Shown here: positions 1 through 12,169 of the stretch, one piece after another
Position numbering within the stretch: the first letter of the stretch is position 1
Layout of the letters: the number at the start of each line of letters is the position of its first letter
Assembly (NCBI GenBank): GCA_008360955.1
Contig: LUCM01005575.1
Coordinates: forward strand, 476,231 to 540,230
Direction: 5' to 3'
Length of the DNA: 64,000 nt
Source of the DNA: Fasciolopsis buskii
Lineage: Eukaryota > Platyhelminthes > Trematoda > Plagiorchiida > Fasciolidae
The notes under the pieces: generated by a model
The model's database searches: none
Seen by the model: the letters and a program-made list of their open reading frames with translations, nothing else
What the model was told of the DNA's origin: nothing
Made by a program: the position numbers and the translations under genes

Positions 1-1617
1 GGCACTAGCACTGATACCCTGATTTTAAATCTCATTTCTGAGTTCACTTTGTTACACCAAATTCATCGCACCAATGATTTTGCAGGTATCTCGACCCAAT
101 CCCAATTCAGTGTCATACTTATTTCAGTGCCTCCAACTATCCCTCTCGGCCACAAATAATACTCTGCATCTCCAATTCTGCGCATGGACCAATATTGTCC
201 CAAATCATTTCTATTGATGTGCTACCTATTTCCATTATTTTCACTCTTTAGTTTGCATGCGAAACTGATAGTATTATCCCAGCCTTTTTCCATTTTATTT
301 TGACGTATCTATAAAGTAAAGCCAGCAAAAAACCAAGCCAAAACTGTCCCTTTTCAGAATACTCGGTATCGTATTCAGCCTATAAGAAGATGACGCCGCT
401 TGATGAACTGATCCTCCCTGCCGAAGCGCGAGTGTCAACGTACACGCTTAACGTGTATATCAGCTGCAAATTCCGAACTATCTGAGTGTCATCTTAGCCC
501 GGTGTCCTGACGACGCAGAGCAATGCTCCCCGTCTAGATTCCCAAAGCCTTCACCTCTCAGTTCCAGAGAATAAATTCATTTTCATTTCCGCTCACATTT
601 CCTCTTTGATATCCTTGCGCGCTTTTGGCCATCTCTAACCCACCACTCAATAGCAAACCCGAAGCACAATACTACTTTGACCCACAACTGCGCTGTATTC
701 TTGACTTCCACTCCACCATCTTGGTCCTGGCCTGCCAACCACAGAAGTATTTACCCCCCAACTCAAAAACGGCGGCATCGGACTTCATTAACCTCCTGAA
801 CCTTGGCCCATGCCACCGGATAAATCTTTTGTTATCCATTTAGAACAGAAAGGAATCTAAAGCTCCACTGCAATCGGGTTTCAAGTTTATTTTGCATGCG
901 TGGAGCATTCTGGATACCTTGATGAAATTTTACGTTTTCCGTCCTAAGACGGCATTTATCTGCAGTCTAGCTTCCTACCACAACCTATTCGAACACATTT
1001 TCTGTTCCCTCATTTCCATGAGCAACATGTCTCATTTCATCAATTTTATTTTAAATACATCAACATTCTCCACCCATTTGTTTTTCCATGGAAGCCACCG
1101 TTTCTTTGCGGACCACCAAAATTCTGCCACTTGGTCAACCCTAGATGAAATTTGATTGCGTTGCGCTAAATTTTCTACTTGTTGGGTCAACTGTTACGCT
1201 TTTCTACACTGTTAGTTTGTCGAATTACATAGGTCACACTGGATTTTGTCACGTACTATGGCCTTTTGAAACGACTAATCGTGCATCCAAACATTTATTA
1301 TATTCTTTATTTAAGGAAATTTGCAAACTAGAGGATAATTACAAGAATTCACTACAAGCACCTGGATGGCTGGGAATGTTGAGTTGGAAAACGCGTTCAC
1401 CTATCTTGGCTGTTTATTAAGCTTCATGAGTTAGCTCATTTGGTACGGGTAATCTATTTAACCGAGTGATTTTCTCGGCCCGTTTCTTTGACCTGCATGA
1501 ATATGGGTCATCTGAAGCATTGTACCTTCATTCAGTAAGGTTAAAGCTACCTTATTAGGACCAAGTGACGTAATAAAGATATCCAGAAATCAATGCGCCA
1601 TGCATTGGTTTTTTACT
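1..1617. other. Non-coding stretch, no recognised gene
   Basis: AT-leaning sequence with three short chance-length open frames on the plus strand (625-843, 892-1155, 1145-1420). None has a recognisable domain. The frame at 1145-1420 has a hydrophobic start (FLLVGSTVTLFYTVSL), but 91 codons is within chance for this window. I see no RNA gene or clear repeat here. Confidence 0.5.
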
Positions 1618-2094
1618 GTGAACGCTATAATTTTATTAGCACAGCGCTGTTGGTGGATGTAATGCACCAAAGTTTTGACTACCGTGGATAGTCATTATCA
1701 AGGCAAGTTTTACAGTCAAAGGACTAAGGGAACGTTCACACGCTAACTGATGTTTAGTTGTCTGTTTATTTGTGAATGCGCGTGCTTTGAACTGAGGGTC
1801 GGGTGTGTGATTATTTGTTCTTCACGTCTCGCGTCGCCGTGGTAGTGAAGTCAGCTAGCTTGGTAAGCTTCGGAATATTTGTCCCTCGATGATGTCAGGC
1901 CTGTCCATTTCTCCGAAATCCCCGCCCCGTCGCGCAAACACACAGCCAACTAAACATCAGTTTGCATGTGAACGTTCCCTTATTCGTTTGATTGTAAAAC
2001 TTGCCTAGATAATGACTGTCCACAGTAGTCAAAAAGTTGGCATATCCCATCTACCAACGACGCTGTGTTCTTTACATTATATCATTCATAGCAC
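1618..2094. mobile_element. Fold-back (long inverted-repeat) element, copy 1
   Basis: The left arm (about 1618-1778) and right arm (about 1933-2094) are reverse complements over most of their length with scattered mismatches. Shared landmarks read from the outside in are the AC-rich end next to cacagcg, the block gactaccgtggatagtc, the block ggcaagttttac, then gggaacgttcaca and tgatgtttagttg. The loop of about 155 bp is unrelated. No transposase is encoded, so this is a non-autonomous element, MITE-like or fold-back in type. A half copy lies at 41850-42061, which shows it is a dispersed family and not a local palindrome. The open frame at 2012-2290 starts inside the right arm and is not taken as a gene. 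Confidence 0.85.
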
Positions 2095-2812
2095 AAAAGC
2101 TAACAACCTTACTGGCTTTTTCAAACCAGTCACGAGATCTTGGGCCGAAAGAACTTCCACCTCCTTTTGTACTGCCTCCACGCCGCACGATCCCTTAGCG
2201 GTGCACTTGTTTGATTGTCCCTTGAGTCATGAAGCTCTTGATTATCAAGCCGACTCCACGGTTTCTGTAAACCGTGCGGTCCCACGTTGATGTAAATGAC
2301 CAAATCTCCATTTTCCAAGATCATAGATTGTCTCCTGTATGGTTTTATGCTTCGCCTTTATCGCATTGGCCACCGCCGGCTCCGTTCCATGATCGGAAGT
2401 ATTTTTGACATGGTGCAGCCAAACGGCATGCGAAATCTTTTACTTCCTCCTCTGGCTAAGCTGGCGCTTCGGAAGTGCAGCCCCCGGAAAACTTTGCGTC
2501 CATTGATTTTAGTGCTTTCGTCAGCATTTCAGCCAATACCTACACACCTATTGGTTCTATCAGCTTGGTACTGCTCGGCGAAAGACGTTGCAAGCGAACT
2601 CGAGCAGTTGCCACGACCTGAGCCACAGCTGCCACGCCCACTGCTAAAAAGGTCGGATTCGATTTAGACCGGCGTTCTTGCGAAAGTCGTTCACCCAACA
2701 AGGTGGCATCGCAACCGGTGACAACAAAAACAGGCGACATTACCACGTCGCTGGCGGGATTACTATGACAGGGGTTATGTCCAAGAAAACTGGTTTTTGG
2801 CTGTCCCAGAAA
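2095..2812. other. Unassigned sequence next to BEL-like Gag remnant
   Basis: More GC-rich than the surrounding DNA, with overlapping short frames on both strands (2130-2324 minus, 2296-2667 plus, 2540-2746 minus). It lies directly downstream, on the minus strand, of the BEL-like Gag remnant and could be decayed protease or Pol spacer of the same element. I see no aspartic protease motif that would prove this. Confidence 0.3.
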
Positions 2813-3600
2813 TTAATCAAACCACACTAGTTTTTCCCTATTGTGGGTTGGCACTGCCCTTGCCCGTTGGAGCAGTTTGTGAAGTCTACCTAGGCAATGT
2901 TCCTCATCGCAAGGGGAGTTTGTCTGACAGATTGCTGCAAGATACAACATGTTTAGAAAGATGAAGCTGTAAGGCACTTTTGCCACGCTGCGGCGCAATT
3001 CCGCGGATATCTTCAGGAAATTTGGGCTGTCCAGTAAGTAGTGGTTAGCATCGCAAAATTTACAGCCGGAAGAGGCCGCGGTGTCGCGCAAAATGGCACA
3101 TGTATCTAAACAAGGCTGCATTCGACAATGGCCTTTCGAAATATACTGCGGTTGGTTGATGGACAGCTTCTTTGTCCTGATGCTAATCCAGCCGAGACGG
3201 CCGAATATGCTCTCCTTTAGTGTTGCCTGCCCGCCTAGGTAGTCCTTGAGGTCCCCAAAAGTTGTTCCGCGGTTCTGCGTCTTATAACATACGCTTCTTT
3301 GACCTAGCGACGTCGCAAATGCGGTGATAGATAACAGACAACATTCGTTAATCATTGCGTTGCGTCCAAATGCAACCTTCAAACATGGCGCCTTGGAGCC
3401 TTAACGCAGCTTTACGCTTTTTGCTAAATCAGACATGCTGTAAAGGCTTCCTTTAGCATATCGCCCCTTGAATATCACTGCTTCAACTAGATTTCTGGAA
3501 ATTTGAAGAGCTTCTCAAGCAAGCCACAAAATTTCCTTTCCCTTGGCATATTTTTGTTTGCTTTTAAACATGGAGACCCCATCGACGGTCCCCGTACCTC
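2813..3600 (-). pseudogene. BEL/Pao-like retrotransposon Gag remnant (zinc-knuckle part)
   Basis: A 189-codon frame (start codon at 3382, minus strand) looks like the C-terminal half of a BEL/Pao Gag polyprotein, which coats the element RNA in cytoplasmic particles. The N-terminal part (LKVAFGR-type capsid segment, residues 1-60) is followed by a Cys-rich region. CKFCDANHYLLDSPNF resembles the first knuckle with its last Cys changed to Asp or Ser. Further on, CQTNSPCDEEHC followed by LGRLHKLL matches the final Cys-rich C..C..C..H block and the 'HHxLLH' ending usual in this family. Frame-shifted Gag-like sequence continues upstream to about 3600. No Pol was recognised nearby, so this is a fragment. 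A true host zinc-finger gene is less likely given the missing ligands. Confidence 0.65.
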
Positions 3601-6600
3601 CCTTGATGAACATGTTCTGGATACGGCGGACTATGCTGAGGTCCCCACATTGCAAGAAATTAAAAATTTGATGCTTTGCTGATAGTGCTTGTCGGATGTC
3701 TCAACTTCACTCTGGGTAAGTGAAACGGTGGTTGAACCGGAACTAACGCCAATGAGCAGTGTGTTTTTCTCATTTACCCTCCATCTGTGCCCTTGGGTTG
3801 ATCTCAATTAGAAATCTCCGTGCTCCCTGAGCTGCAACTTTCTCTGGTCTCTCGGTCTGCCTTTAGCAGCAGCTAATTGTCTTTGAAATTATTCCGTCCT
3901 ACACTTATATGCATCAGCATCCTTACGGTCGACATCACTAAAACATTAACTGATAATGAATGGTCAGGAGACCTGAGAATTATAACGAAATCAGAGTAGC
4001 CAGAGTTTCATGAGAGACTTGGCGGGTTAATTTCTGGGCAATTTGCACTTGTCATGATAACTTTCTGGACATTTAATATTTACCTCTTCCAAAATTACTC
4101 AATTTAGATGTCACGACCAACGGCTGGGCAATACATTGCCGAAGTCTAATCCCAAATCGAAAGCACTGTCAATTTGCCTGTTCTGTGATTATTTAGTTAC
4201 TCAATAAGCGAATATAAACAAACTTCAAATACGTAGTCCTAAAACTTCATTACAAAAGCCAATACAACTGTATAGTGCTGGGAACGTGAATCGTGGTGGT
4301 CCCGAAGAGGGAGGGTTATAGCCGCGCGGTGAATGTAGACATAATTCCAAGCACAAGAGAACGCGCATAGGGTGGAGCACAAGTGGCATTTCTGCGCCAG
4401 TGATTTCATAAATTCTAATAAAAAGTTTTCTCCAGGCTTTCTCCCATATCCCCGCTTTACACTTAATTGCCGGGAAGTCGATGGCTAGGCACGGAAGTCG
4501 GTGTGCCTCGCCCATCCAAACAGACCGCTATCATCAAGTGTCGTCGTGCTGTGGCCACGAGATAAATAAACCCTGTGTTTCCATGAAATATTTCCGCTCA
4601 CTCAGGAATAGAGAAAAGGTTCAACGCTACAGGGCCCCGCGGTTTAAAGGTGAACCTCTTCTAACGATAAATAAAAAATAGATAGGATACATATACAGTA
4701 AAATGCTATCAGTAAGAAATGACTTTTCTCATTAAGTCCATCGGCATCACTATCGGCTGAAGCTTTGGCTTAACCACGCCAATTCTCTTTATTAGACTTC
4801 GGTGTACAGTAAAAATGTCACTCCTTTTTGTGCCACTTGACTGCAAGAGTGGGTAATTGTGTAATTCAGCTTTGACCTTCTGTGCGATAATATGTGAGGG
4901 ACAAGCGTTGAAAGGTCCTCCACAACTCCTAGGAACCGGAGCAGGTTCACAATAAATTACCCTGAACCCTATTTGGACGTGCACTCTGCTTCCGTGGTTC
5001 ATTTGATCAGGATATATGCTTTACTATCGCATGCCTGCAGAGCGTCTCAGGAAATGCAAGTAGGACTCAAGCGGAGGTGCTGAAATTTCATGTTTGTTTT
5101 CAGTGATCGTTGCGAATGTGTTCCCTCGTGTCTCTTTTGAACCCCGAGGTGAATGGTCCCTTGAGACGAGTTATTGCGACATTGATATACAGCGAACGTT
5201 TACGTAATCAGACTAAAAATGCCCCCCATTGAGCCTCCTAGGAAGCAAAAGCAAGGTGAAAGATCTAAAAGTGTTTCATTGTCCACTTCAGAATTTCGCT
5301 GCTGGTAACGGTTGGTCGAAGGAACAAAATACATTGTCTGATTCCAGACGCCTTCTAGTTTTGCTTGCCACTGAACGCGTGAAACTTCCTGAGAAGGACA
5401 AGTAGAGCAAGTTGCTTCGAAATGGTGAAAGGAACATTTCTAAGTTACCGAAACTAACGACCAGTCACTGACCCCACCGGATTGCAAGCCGGACGATTAA
5501 CAAACTTTTGGGTGCACCAAAGAAAGCCACCTGCACACATTCGCCTGAGGAATTTATAATCTCATAGACAGCAAATTCTCGAAAACAGACAGCAATATAC
5601 GGTGTGATTATTGCCGCTGACTGGAGCGTCTGTCATCAATTCCCATGATTTTGGCTGAAAAATGTTGATTGAAAACTTATCTCCCTTATTCCATCCTTCC
5701 TCTATCCGACCTACTTAGTCTTTTCGCTGGACTCCTCCGCAATAACGCTGATTTTGGTCGTCGTTTAATTTCTGCGTGATACAATATTCTTTCTTTGTTT
5801 TTTCCTGGTGCTCCCTGTCTGAGATTAATTTTGGACATTTGGTGTTGTCCAGTGTAACCCTGACTTGGGGCAACTTTCGTTACGGCCCACTTTGGCCTTA
5901 TTGCTCACGTTGGTTGGCCGTAGACATTCAGTTTCCTTACGTTGTTTTTGACTGTCATGCTCCGTAACTTGTTTGATAGGCTCGATCAAGTACGAAGAAG
6001 CCATCATGTACGTTTGAAACGCAGAACAGATGCTCTCTATATACTCCTTCTCATAGAGCGCTCATTTCACACAGTTGTTCTTTTTTATTTTTTGACTGCT
6101 TTTCTTGATAGAGATTGAATCCTAGTGTAAAAGATGGAGTTGCTCTGTAAATAATGTTCAACAGAAGGATAGTAATGTAAAACGTGCAAAACATCTGGTC
6201 TTCTATTTAATTTCGCTGGAAGTTGAATTGCACGTTTCGTTGGGGTTTTGAAGCGCTATCCAGAACGCGTGAAGTGTGTCATTTGGCAAATCGAGTCTCA
6301 AATTGCCGGTCAAGCTCACCCAGACCACGGCTAGAACACTTGCTCGTTACATCGTTCCCAAGCGGATGATTATTGCGCTGGTATGCCATACAAGCCACAA
6401 TTTACGCTGATGCAAATACTGATAAGTGGCATCAAATAGTTTTTGGGTTGCGCAGCCAATACACTGTATAGATGAATGCCCTGCTTGTTTTCTTATTGAT
6501 GAAACAAAAAACCTGCCACTGATTATTCTTAATTCAATGAAAATCTTTTAGACATGCTCTCATGCCGGCAGATGACTGCCATCCGCAAAAAAATCCCCAG

Positions 6601-9025
6601 GGTTTTCCTTGCCAAAATTAAACGACCAAGAGTTATCCAGATTAACTTGTAAAATGAAAATCATTTGTTCCTCAGCAGCAAATAAATGTTTTGTTGCTTT
6701 TACAAATTTCGAAACTTTAAATTACACGTCCAAATGCAGGAATATTTATAAGGGCTTCCATCCTCATTAGTCCTTAATAGCAGCATGCTCAGGTCCGCCG
6801 GGAAAACATAGACTGCTGACATATGTCACTGCCATCGCCCAATGCTTCACCAATGAATTCGTTTTTATTAGCAAAGCGCTCACATGTATGACAGCTCCCC
6901 CTGCAGTGCAGTTTGATGATAACTAGGAAGCTTCACGGAAGGGCTCAGTCACTTTTGGTCTCATCCTGGATTGTGATAAATTACAAACAACATCCCGGTC
7001 GCCCAACACAGTAGGGGAGTAAACTTGGTGAAACAACAGACCGAATCGGGCGACAGCAAACAGCCTCCTTTTAAGAATAGATGGATACCCAACCAACTCT
7101 CACAGCGGAAGCCGTGGCTGAATGCGAGATGAAAGATATCTTCCCTCCCTTTGACATTTGATCTTGCCTTACGTGTTAATACAAACGATCGCAATACTAG
7201 CATTGGCATGCCTTTTGATTTTTGTCAAGAAGACCACATTTAGAATGATAGTATTTTATGTGGGAATGAACCCTGTAAAATCTCTACCTACATGCTAGAG
7301 AAAGAACAAATGTCGCTCAGAAAAGTACAACGGTGGCGCCTTGGGCAAAGAAGATGCGCATTGCTGATGGCTGTCATCGGTGCAGACCTTTCATATCAAA
7401 GCAAATCGGCCTGTAACGGCAGCCCCGGACTCCGCGGTTAGCTAGAAATGAGCAGATGAACAGGAATGTGTCAAATGAAAAGCTGACGCAGAGTGAAGCA
7501 GAACATGACGGCGGACCAGCGGCATGTGCAGAATAAAATGACATAAAACTCCATAATCACATAATGCAACTTCAAAATAAGGACGAAGATAAATGGGCAG
7601 ACAGAGGGGACTGAAACATTTTCACAAGGCTGGGAAAGTATGTATGTAAAGGCGGAGGGAAGAAAAAAGAAGGTATACTCCTAACTGTTCGTGTTATTGG
7701 ATGTCGTTAACCTAATCCTTTTGATTTTACGTAAATTCTGCTAACGTTTATTTGCCTGAAAAAATACTGAAGGTGAACCGGAAGCACGGAGACAGTCAAA
7801 AGTAATTGCAGTAGACGAAATTTCTGAGCGTCAAGAAACAAAGAGTTTGTGATGAATAGAATACCTCCATAAGAGGGGAGAGTTAGATAACATGATCAGT
7901 ATGCCGATAAGTCCGTTGTGTCCAGCTAAACAGGCTGTTTTATTTGCCATCGGCGGAATAAACTGCAAGAGTCGAATACGAAGGGCGAATGAAACATGAA
8001 ATGAGCGTGAATAACAGCTAGCTAGTGCACGTTAGCCATTTGGCGGTTCCAGTGGGTGGGATCGGTAGGGTGCTTGGAACCAAAGCCGCTACATGCTAAT
8101 GAGTTGGGCCTTGAGGATGTGAATCAACAACTTAGCTGCAAATCTGCACCCCTGCAGCTGGGCTTCTTGCCCCATTCATTTGAATCAGAGGGGTAGATCT
8201 GACCTGGAGTCATTTGAGAATGGTTGGCTGGTACGCAAATTTGGATGGGAAAGGGCACAAGTGGCCCTCGAGAGAAAGAACCACAGGATTGGTGAATACC
8301 CTAATGGTAGATGCAGCAAATCAACTTTCTGTATGTGACCTGAAACGCCGGTAGCCAATATGGGTAAAATATTGCGAGGCCCGAGGTAATATGCTACCTC
8401 CAGCTAATTTTCTTTGGGAATAGGTGTAGGCGCTGAAACTTTCTTGATTATTTTGGCTTTCTATTGGGAAGCTCCAAAATGGCAAAATATGTTCAGAGCG
8501 TGGCCGCCATGATAATCATTTAAGTGGGCAATCCTTGATTTGGGCGTCCATGCAGGCATTCAAAGGATGGGCTAAATGATAGAAGAATGGCTATGCAACT
8601 CAAAAGCCTTCCCAGGAGTAGGCGGCTTACATCAGCATTCGCTGATGGAGCGTTTCTGGCCAGCCCTTCAGAAAAAATACTGGTGATGTTCATCAGCTGA
8701 AATTTGTTCAAAGAGAAGCCAGCAGTTAAGTCATTACGGTGTACAAGTAAGGCATCGTGAATTTCGGGGAATTCAAACAAAATTGGTAAAGGTACAGCGT
8801 GCTGCAATAACGAAAGAAAAGGTTGTTTGTATGACGGAATCCAGCAACCCATTCTTAGGTTTGCTGCTGCACGCGATGGAGTAAGAAAGATAAGTCTCAG
8901 TACCGTCAGACTGGAAAACAACGAGGCGCTTATGATGGAAGTTATATTTGAGCAACTAGTGGGAATCAGACAATAAATATTTAGGCTGTGGTGTACGATA
9001 CGTCAAAAAGAGACGGCACAACTGT
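3600..9025. other. Long gene-free stretch
   Basis: About 5.4 kb with only chance-length frames (the longest are 133 and 97 codons, both minus strand, with no family resemblance). The segment 8040-8420 is GC-balanced and reads like old repeat DNA, but I could not assign a family. No tRNA, tandem repeat or inverted repeat of note was seen. Confidence 0.5.
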
Positions 9026-9033
9026 TTGGTATA

Positions 9034-9150
9034 GTCTACGGTGGCCAGGCGGATAAGATCGTGGAGTTTGGAAGTGCAGGTCGCAGGTTCAAATCCTCCC
9101 ATCGCCGATCAACCTCCCTATCCAACAGCCTTCTGTCGGCCGCAGCTCCG
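9034..9150 (+). mobile_element. tRNA-like SINE head, copy 1
   Basis: An internal RNA polymerase III promoter of tRNA type is visible. An A-box-like tggccaggcggataa at 9042-9056 is followed by a B-box-like ggttcaaatcc at 9086-9096. The spacing and the tggccnagnggntaa wording fit a tRNA-Ser or tRNA-Leu ancestor. The acceptor stem does not pair and the T stem has a mismatch, so this is not a working tRNA. A second diverged copy with a similar order of blocks and a ctgttggcc tail lies at 50309-50425, which favours a SINE over an isolated tRNA pseudogene. Confidence 0.6.
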
Positions 9151-12100
9151 TGACTAAAGTTCACGTATGTTGCTATTTTATTAACAAAGGAATTAAAAAA
9201 GGTAAAAGATAAGAGATAGTGCTGCGAAGGGATAGGTGGTCATTCTGAGGGCAGTAGGATCGGACGAATATGTGAGTTTGATATGCCTGGATTTGGCATA
9301 AAAAACGACAAAGCACACTCAAAATCAAGATGAAAACTGTGCAAATAAAGTGAAAGTATGCTTTACCCTTTTGGCTTGTAACCACAAGGACTAAAAGAAA
9401 ATAAAAAGCCTCAAAGGTATTCCTTTGGAGACGAAGACCAAGGATTAGGATTTCGGCGTCTCTGTGTCGGGTGAGGATGGAAGGTTAGGTGTCAGAAACA
9501 GTGATCTACCTCATTCAAGATGACGGCTGCAATGGTCAGTCCCGAGTCCTGCCGGACAGCCTAACTTACTTGCAATGTCAAGGGTTTTTGCATGTTGTCG
9601 GCCTTGAACCGATCATCCACTGTGTTCGCACTTAGTGAAGCCATCTGTGACGGTTAGATGGAGGAGTATTAAGTACCCCGCCTACCCAGACACTAACTGA
9701 ACGAATGCAAAATGCAACCCATGTAGCCTCCCCTTTTGTCCGACAAGAGTAAGACGACGTCAACTGGCATATCAGATCATATGTGAGAAGGCAATGCCAC
9801 GTGACGATGAAGGCCGTGCATAAAAAGCAACCACATGCACCAATAACATTAGAGCACATTATTCGTTTGTAAACAGGTAGTGACAGTTAACAGATGGTAT
9901 TAAAGGTTTTTTATTGCCGGCCAACATAACCCGTGCACATCATCAGAAGCATTGTCCAATACCTCTCATCAAGCCATTCTAACTATGAAAGCTTGTCATA
10001 ACCCCCGGGTCCACTGGCTTTTATTGAATATGGCCCATTTTCACCGTCTCCGAATCTCCTTGGTTCATGCTACTCTGCTTTTGGCCGTTTATGCTTCACT
10101 GAAATTAGCTCACACAGTCAAGATTTCACAACTTCCTGCTAGCAAACAAAATCCTGTCCACAAAGGAACGCGACGCCGTAAATTTGTGACTCAATCCGAA
10201 ACTGATTCTTTATTTTAAGAATCAAAATTTCATTGATCCAAACCATTGTAATCTTCCATCACTGCTTTAGCCAAAGAAGACTAAAATCTCATTATTCATG
10301 CGTTAGCCATGTGATATTGTACGATATGCCCTTCGGGTGGGACGGATCGTCAGCCTCCAAGCCGATTAGTAGCGGCTCACTTTTGGGCCGCAACTACAAC
10401 AATACCTCCAGCTTCAGTAAAACACTGCTAACTTTAAATCTTGAAGTGCCTGATGATCTGCGCATGACTCGGTTACACTTCCTTTGGGACACTCACATTG
10501 TTTTCAATTGTTAGCCAAAATGGGCTCTTTCCAGCCAAAAATCAACTGGTAGCTTGAAGAAGCCACGCCAGCATGGACGGTTTCTCAGCCCTTGATCTTA
10601 GACAACAGAGCAAGGGGCCTTGCTGTTTATGGTTCAGACTTCTATTCACTTCAGCCAAAATAACCGGAAGTTGCATGTACTCGCGGATTCCCAAGCAGTT
10701 ATACACTCTTCAATGCAGAAGCTATCCACTGGTGACAAATGACAGCCCCCAGTTTGTTGCAATCAAATCGCTTGCCAGCAGGCTGTCGGGGAGTCACTTC
10801 CCCTGAGCCAGCAAAACCTCTAACAAATTTTGGATAGCGCCCACTAATATCTAAAGGGTACCTCCAGTTAACCGTAATATCCAACAACCAAATTCTTAAT
10901 AATATGTGGAGTTTTTAAGAGATTTATTGTCCAGCAATTCAGGTAAATTCAATGGACGCACACGCACGCAGTGAAATTCTTCAGGACCAGCTGGATGAAC
11001 CTTGCAGAGCCAGCTATGGGATTGCCACCGCCATGCTTATCATCCGGCCATAGTCATTTTACCTCCAGGTGATGTCTTTCTGAATTGAGTTAACAGCCGT
11101 CTTACGACTGTCTCCCACTCCCAACACAGTCCAGTGGCCCAGTTGCACCCCGTTCCAGACAATCTCGAGCATCTGCGAACAGGCGCTGCTTAAATCGCAG
11201 AACCCAGGATATAATCATTACCTTCAAGAAGGTCGCTCGAAGCGGGAGAGGTTTAAGACTCTGACTACTATGAATGAAATTAATTATTTCGGCACCTTCA
11301 GTTCATGTCAGGTATAACTTGTCCCTAAGCTGACACGGATACAAGGCTACGTAATTGCAGGTTGTTTCGGCCGCTATGAGTTTTCACGTTTCTTGGCAAT
11401 TTCTCAGCAGTATTGTCCTTTTTAGTTGCTAGTGACGAATACTGAAGATTTTTTAACACTCGGTTGGATATAAAGATCGCCAATCGTCTATTTTTACTCC
11501 AAGTTTGGTGCAGCACAACCACTGAGCCTCTCTAGAGCATCACTTCAATGAAGCTGTACCCGATTTTCCTCTTGACAGCCTAGACTAACCTCCAGGCCAC
11601 CAGAGAAGCCACTAACCGCATAAGATACCGGATAACTCTGACCAACCTCCAAAACTCCACAGATCAGAAGAATTTCAATGTCTGACCTCAAGAAGGTCTT
11701 TAAAGCATGCCATCTTGCTATGCAATCCGGTTGGAAACGTTTTCTAATAAATTCTCTCACCCCTCAGCGTCCAATTACATTTCCTCCATCTTTATGATGC
11801 TTCTGAATATATATATAGCCGTGAGCCACGTGTAGGAACCGAAAGCAAACCAGGAGATTGTAGAGAGCTCAAGCAACAACAGATGTCTGTAGTTGCAGAT
11901 ATTCATAGTTGAGGCCGGAAAGGAAAGTAACCGGAGTCCCTAAACCAAAACAATTCTAACGGTCCTTCCAGTTGGAGACTCGTCATTTACCTGTTAGGTC
12001 TGCCCTAGTCCGTTCTGGTCTGGTCACAGGACCTGCGCCTTGGGCAAAATAGAGTCCAGTCTACTGCTCAGTCGAGCCGTACTATCCCGCCATTTTTTTG

Positions 12101-12169
12101 AGATTGAAGATTTCGAAAGATGAACCAGCAAAAGCAACATATAAACTTAGCTGATTCGTCCCGTTCAGT
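9151..12169. other. Gene-free stretch
   Basis: Contains only short frames on both strands. The plus frame 9952-10218 has a hydrophobic middle (LVHATLLLAVYASLKLAH) but no other support. A short atatatatat run lies near 11806-11816. The block 10990-11220 looks like old repeat DNA by its GC content; the family is unknown. Confidence 0.45.

Noticed and set aside
8520..8955. Overlapping minus frames of 133 and 60 codons
   Set aside because: No recognisable motif. Length is within chance expectation for 64 kb on two strands.
9034..9110. Functional tRNA-Ser or tRNA-Leu gene
   Set aside because: The acceptor stem does not pair and the T stem has a mismatch; the head is better explained as a SINE.
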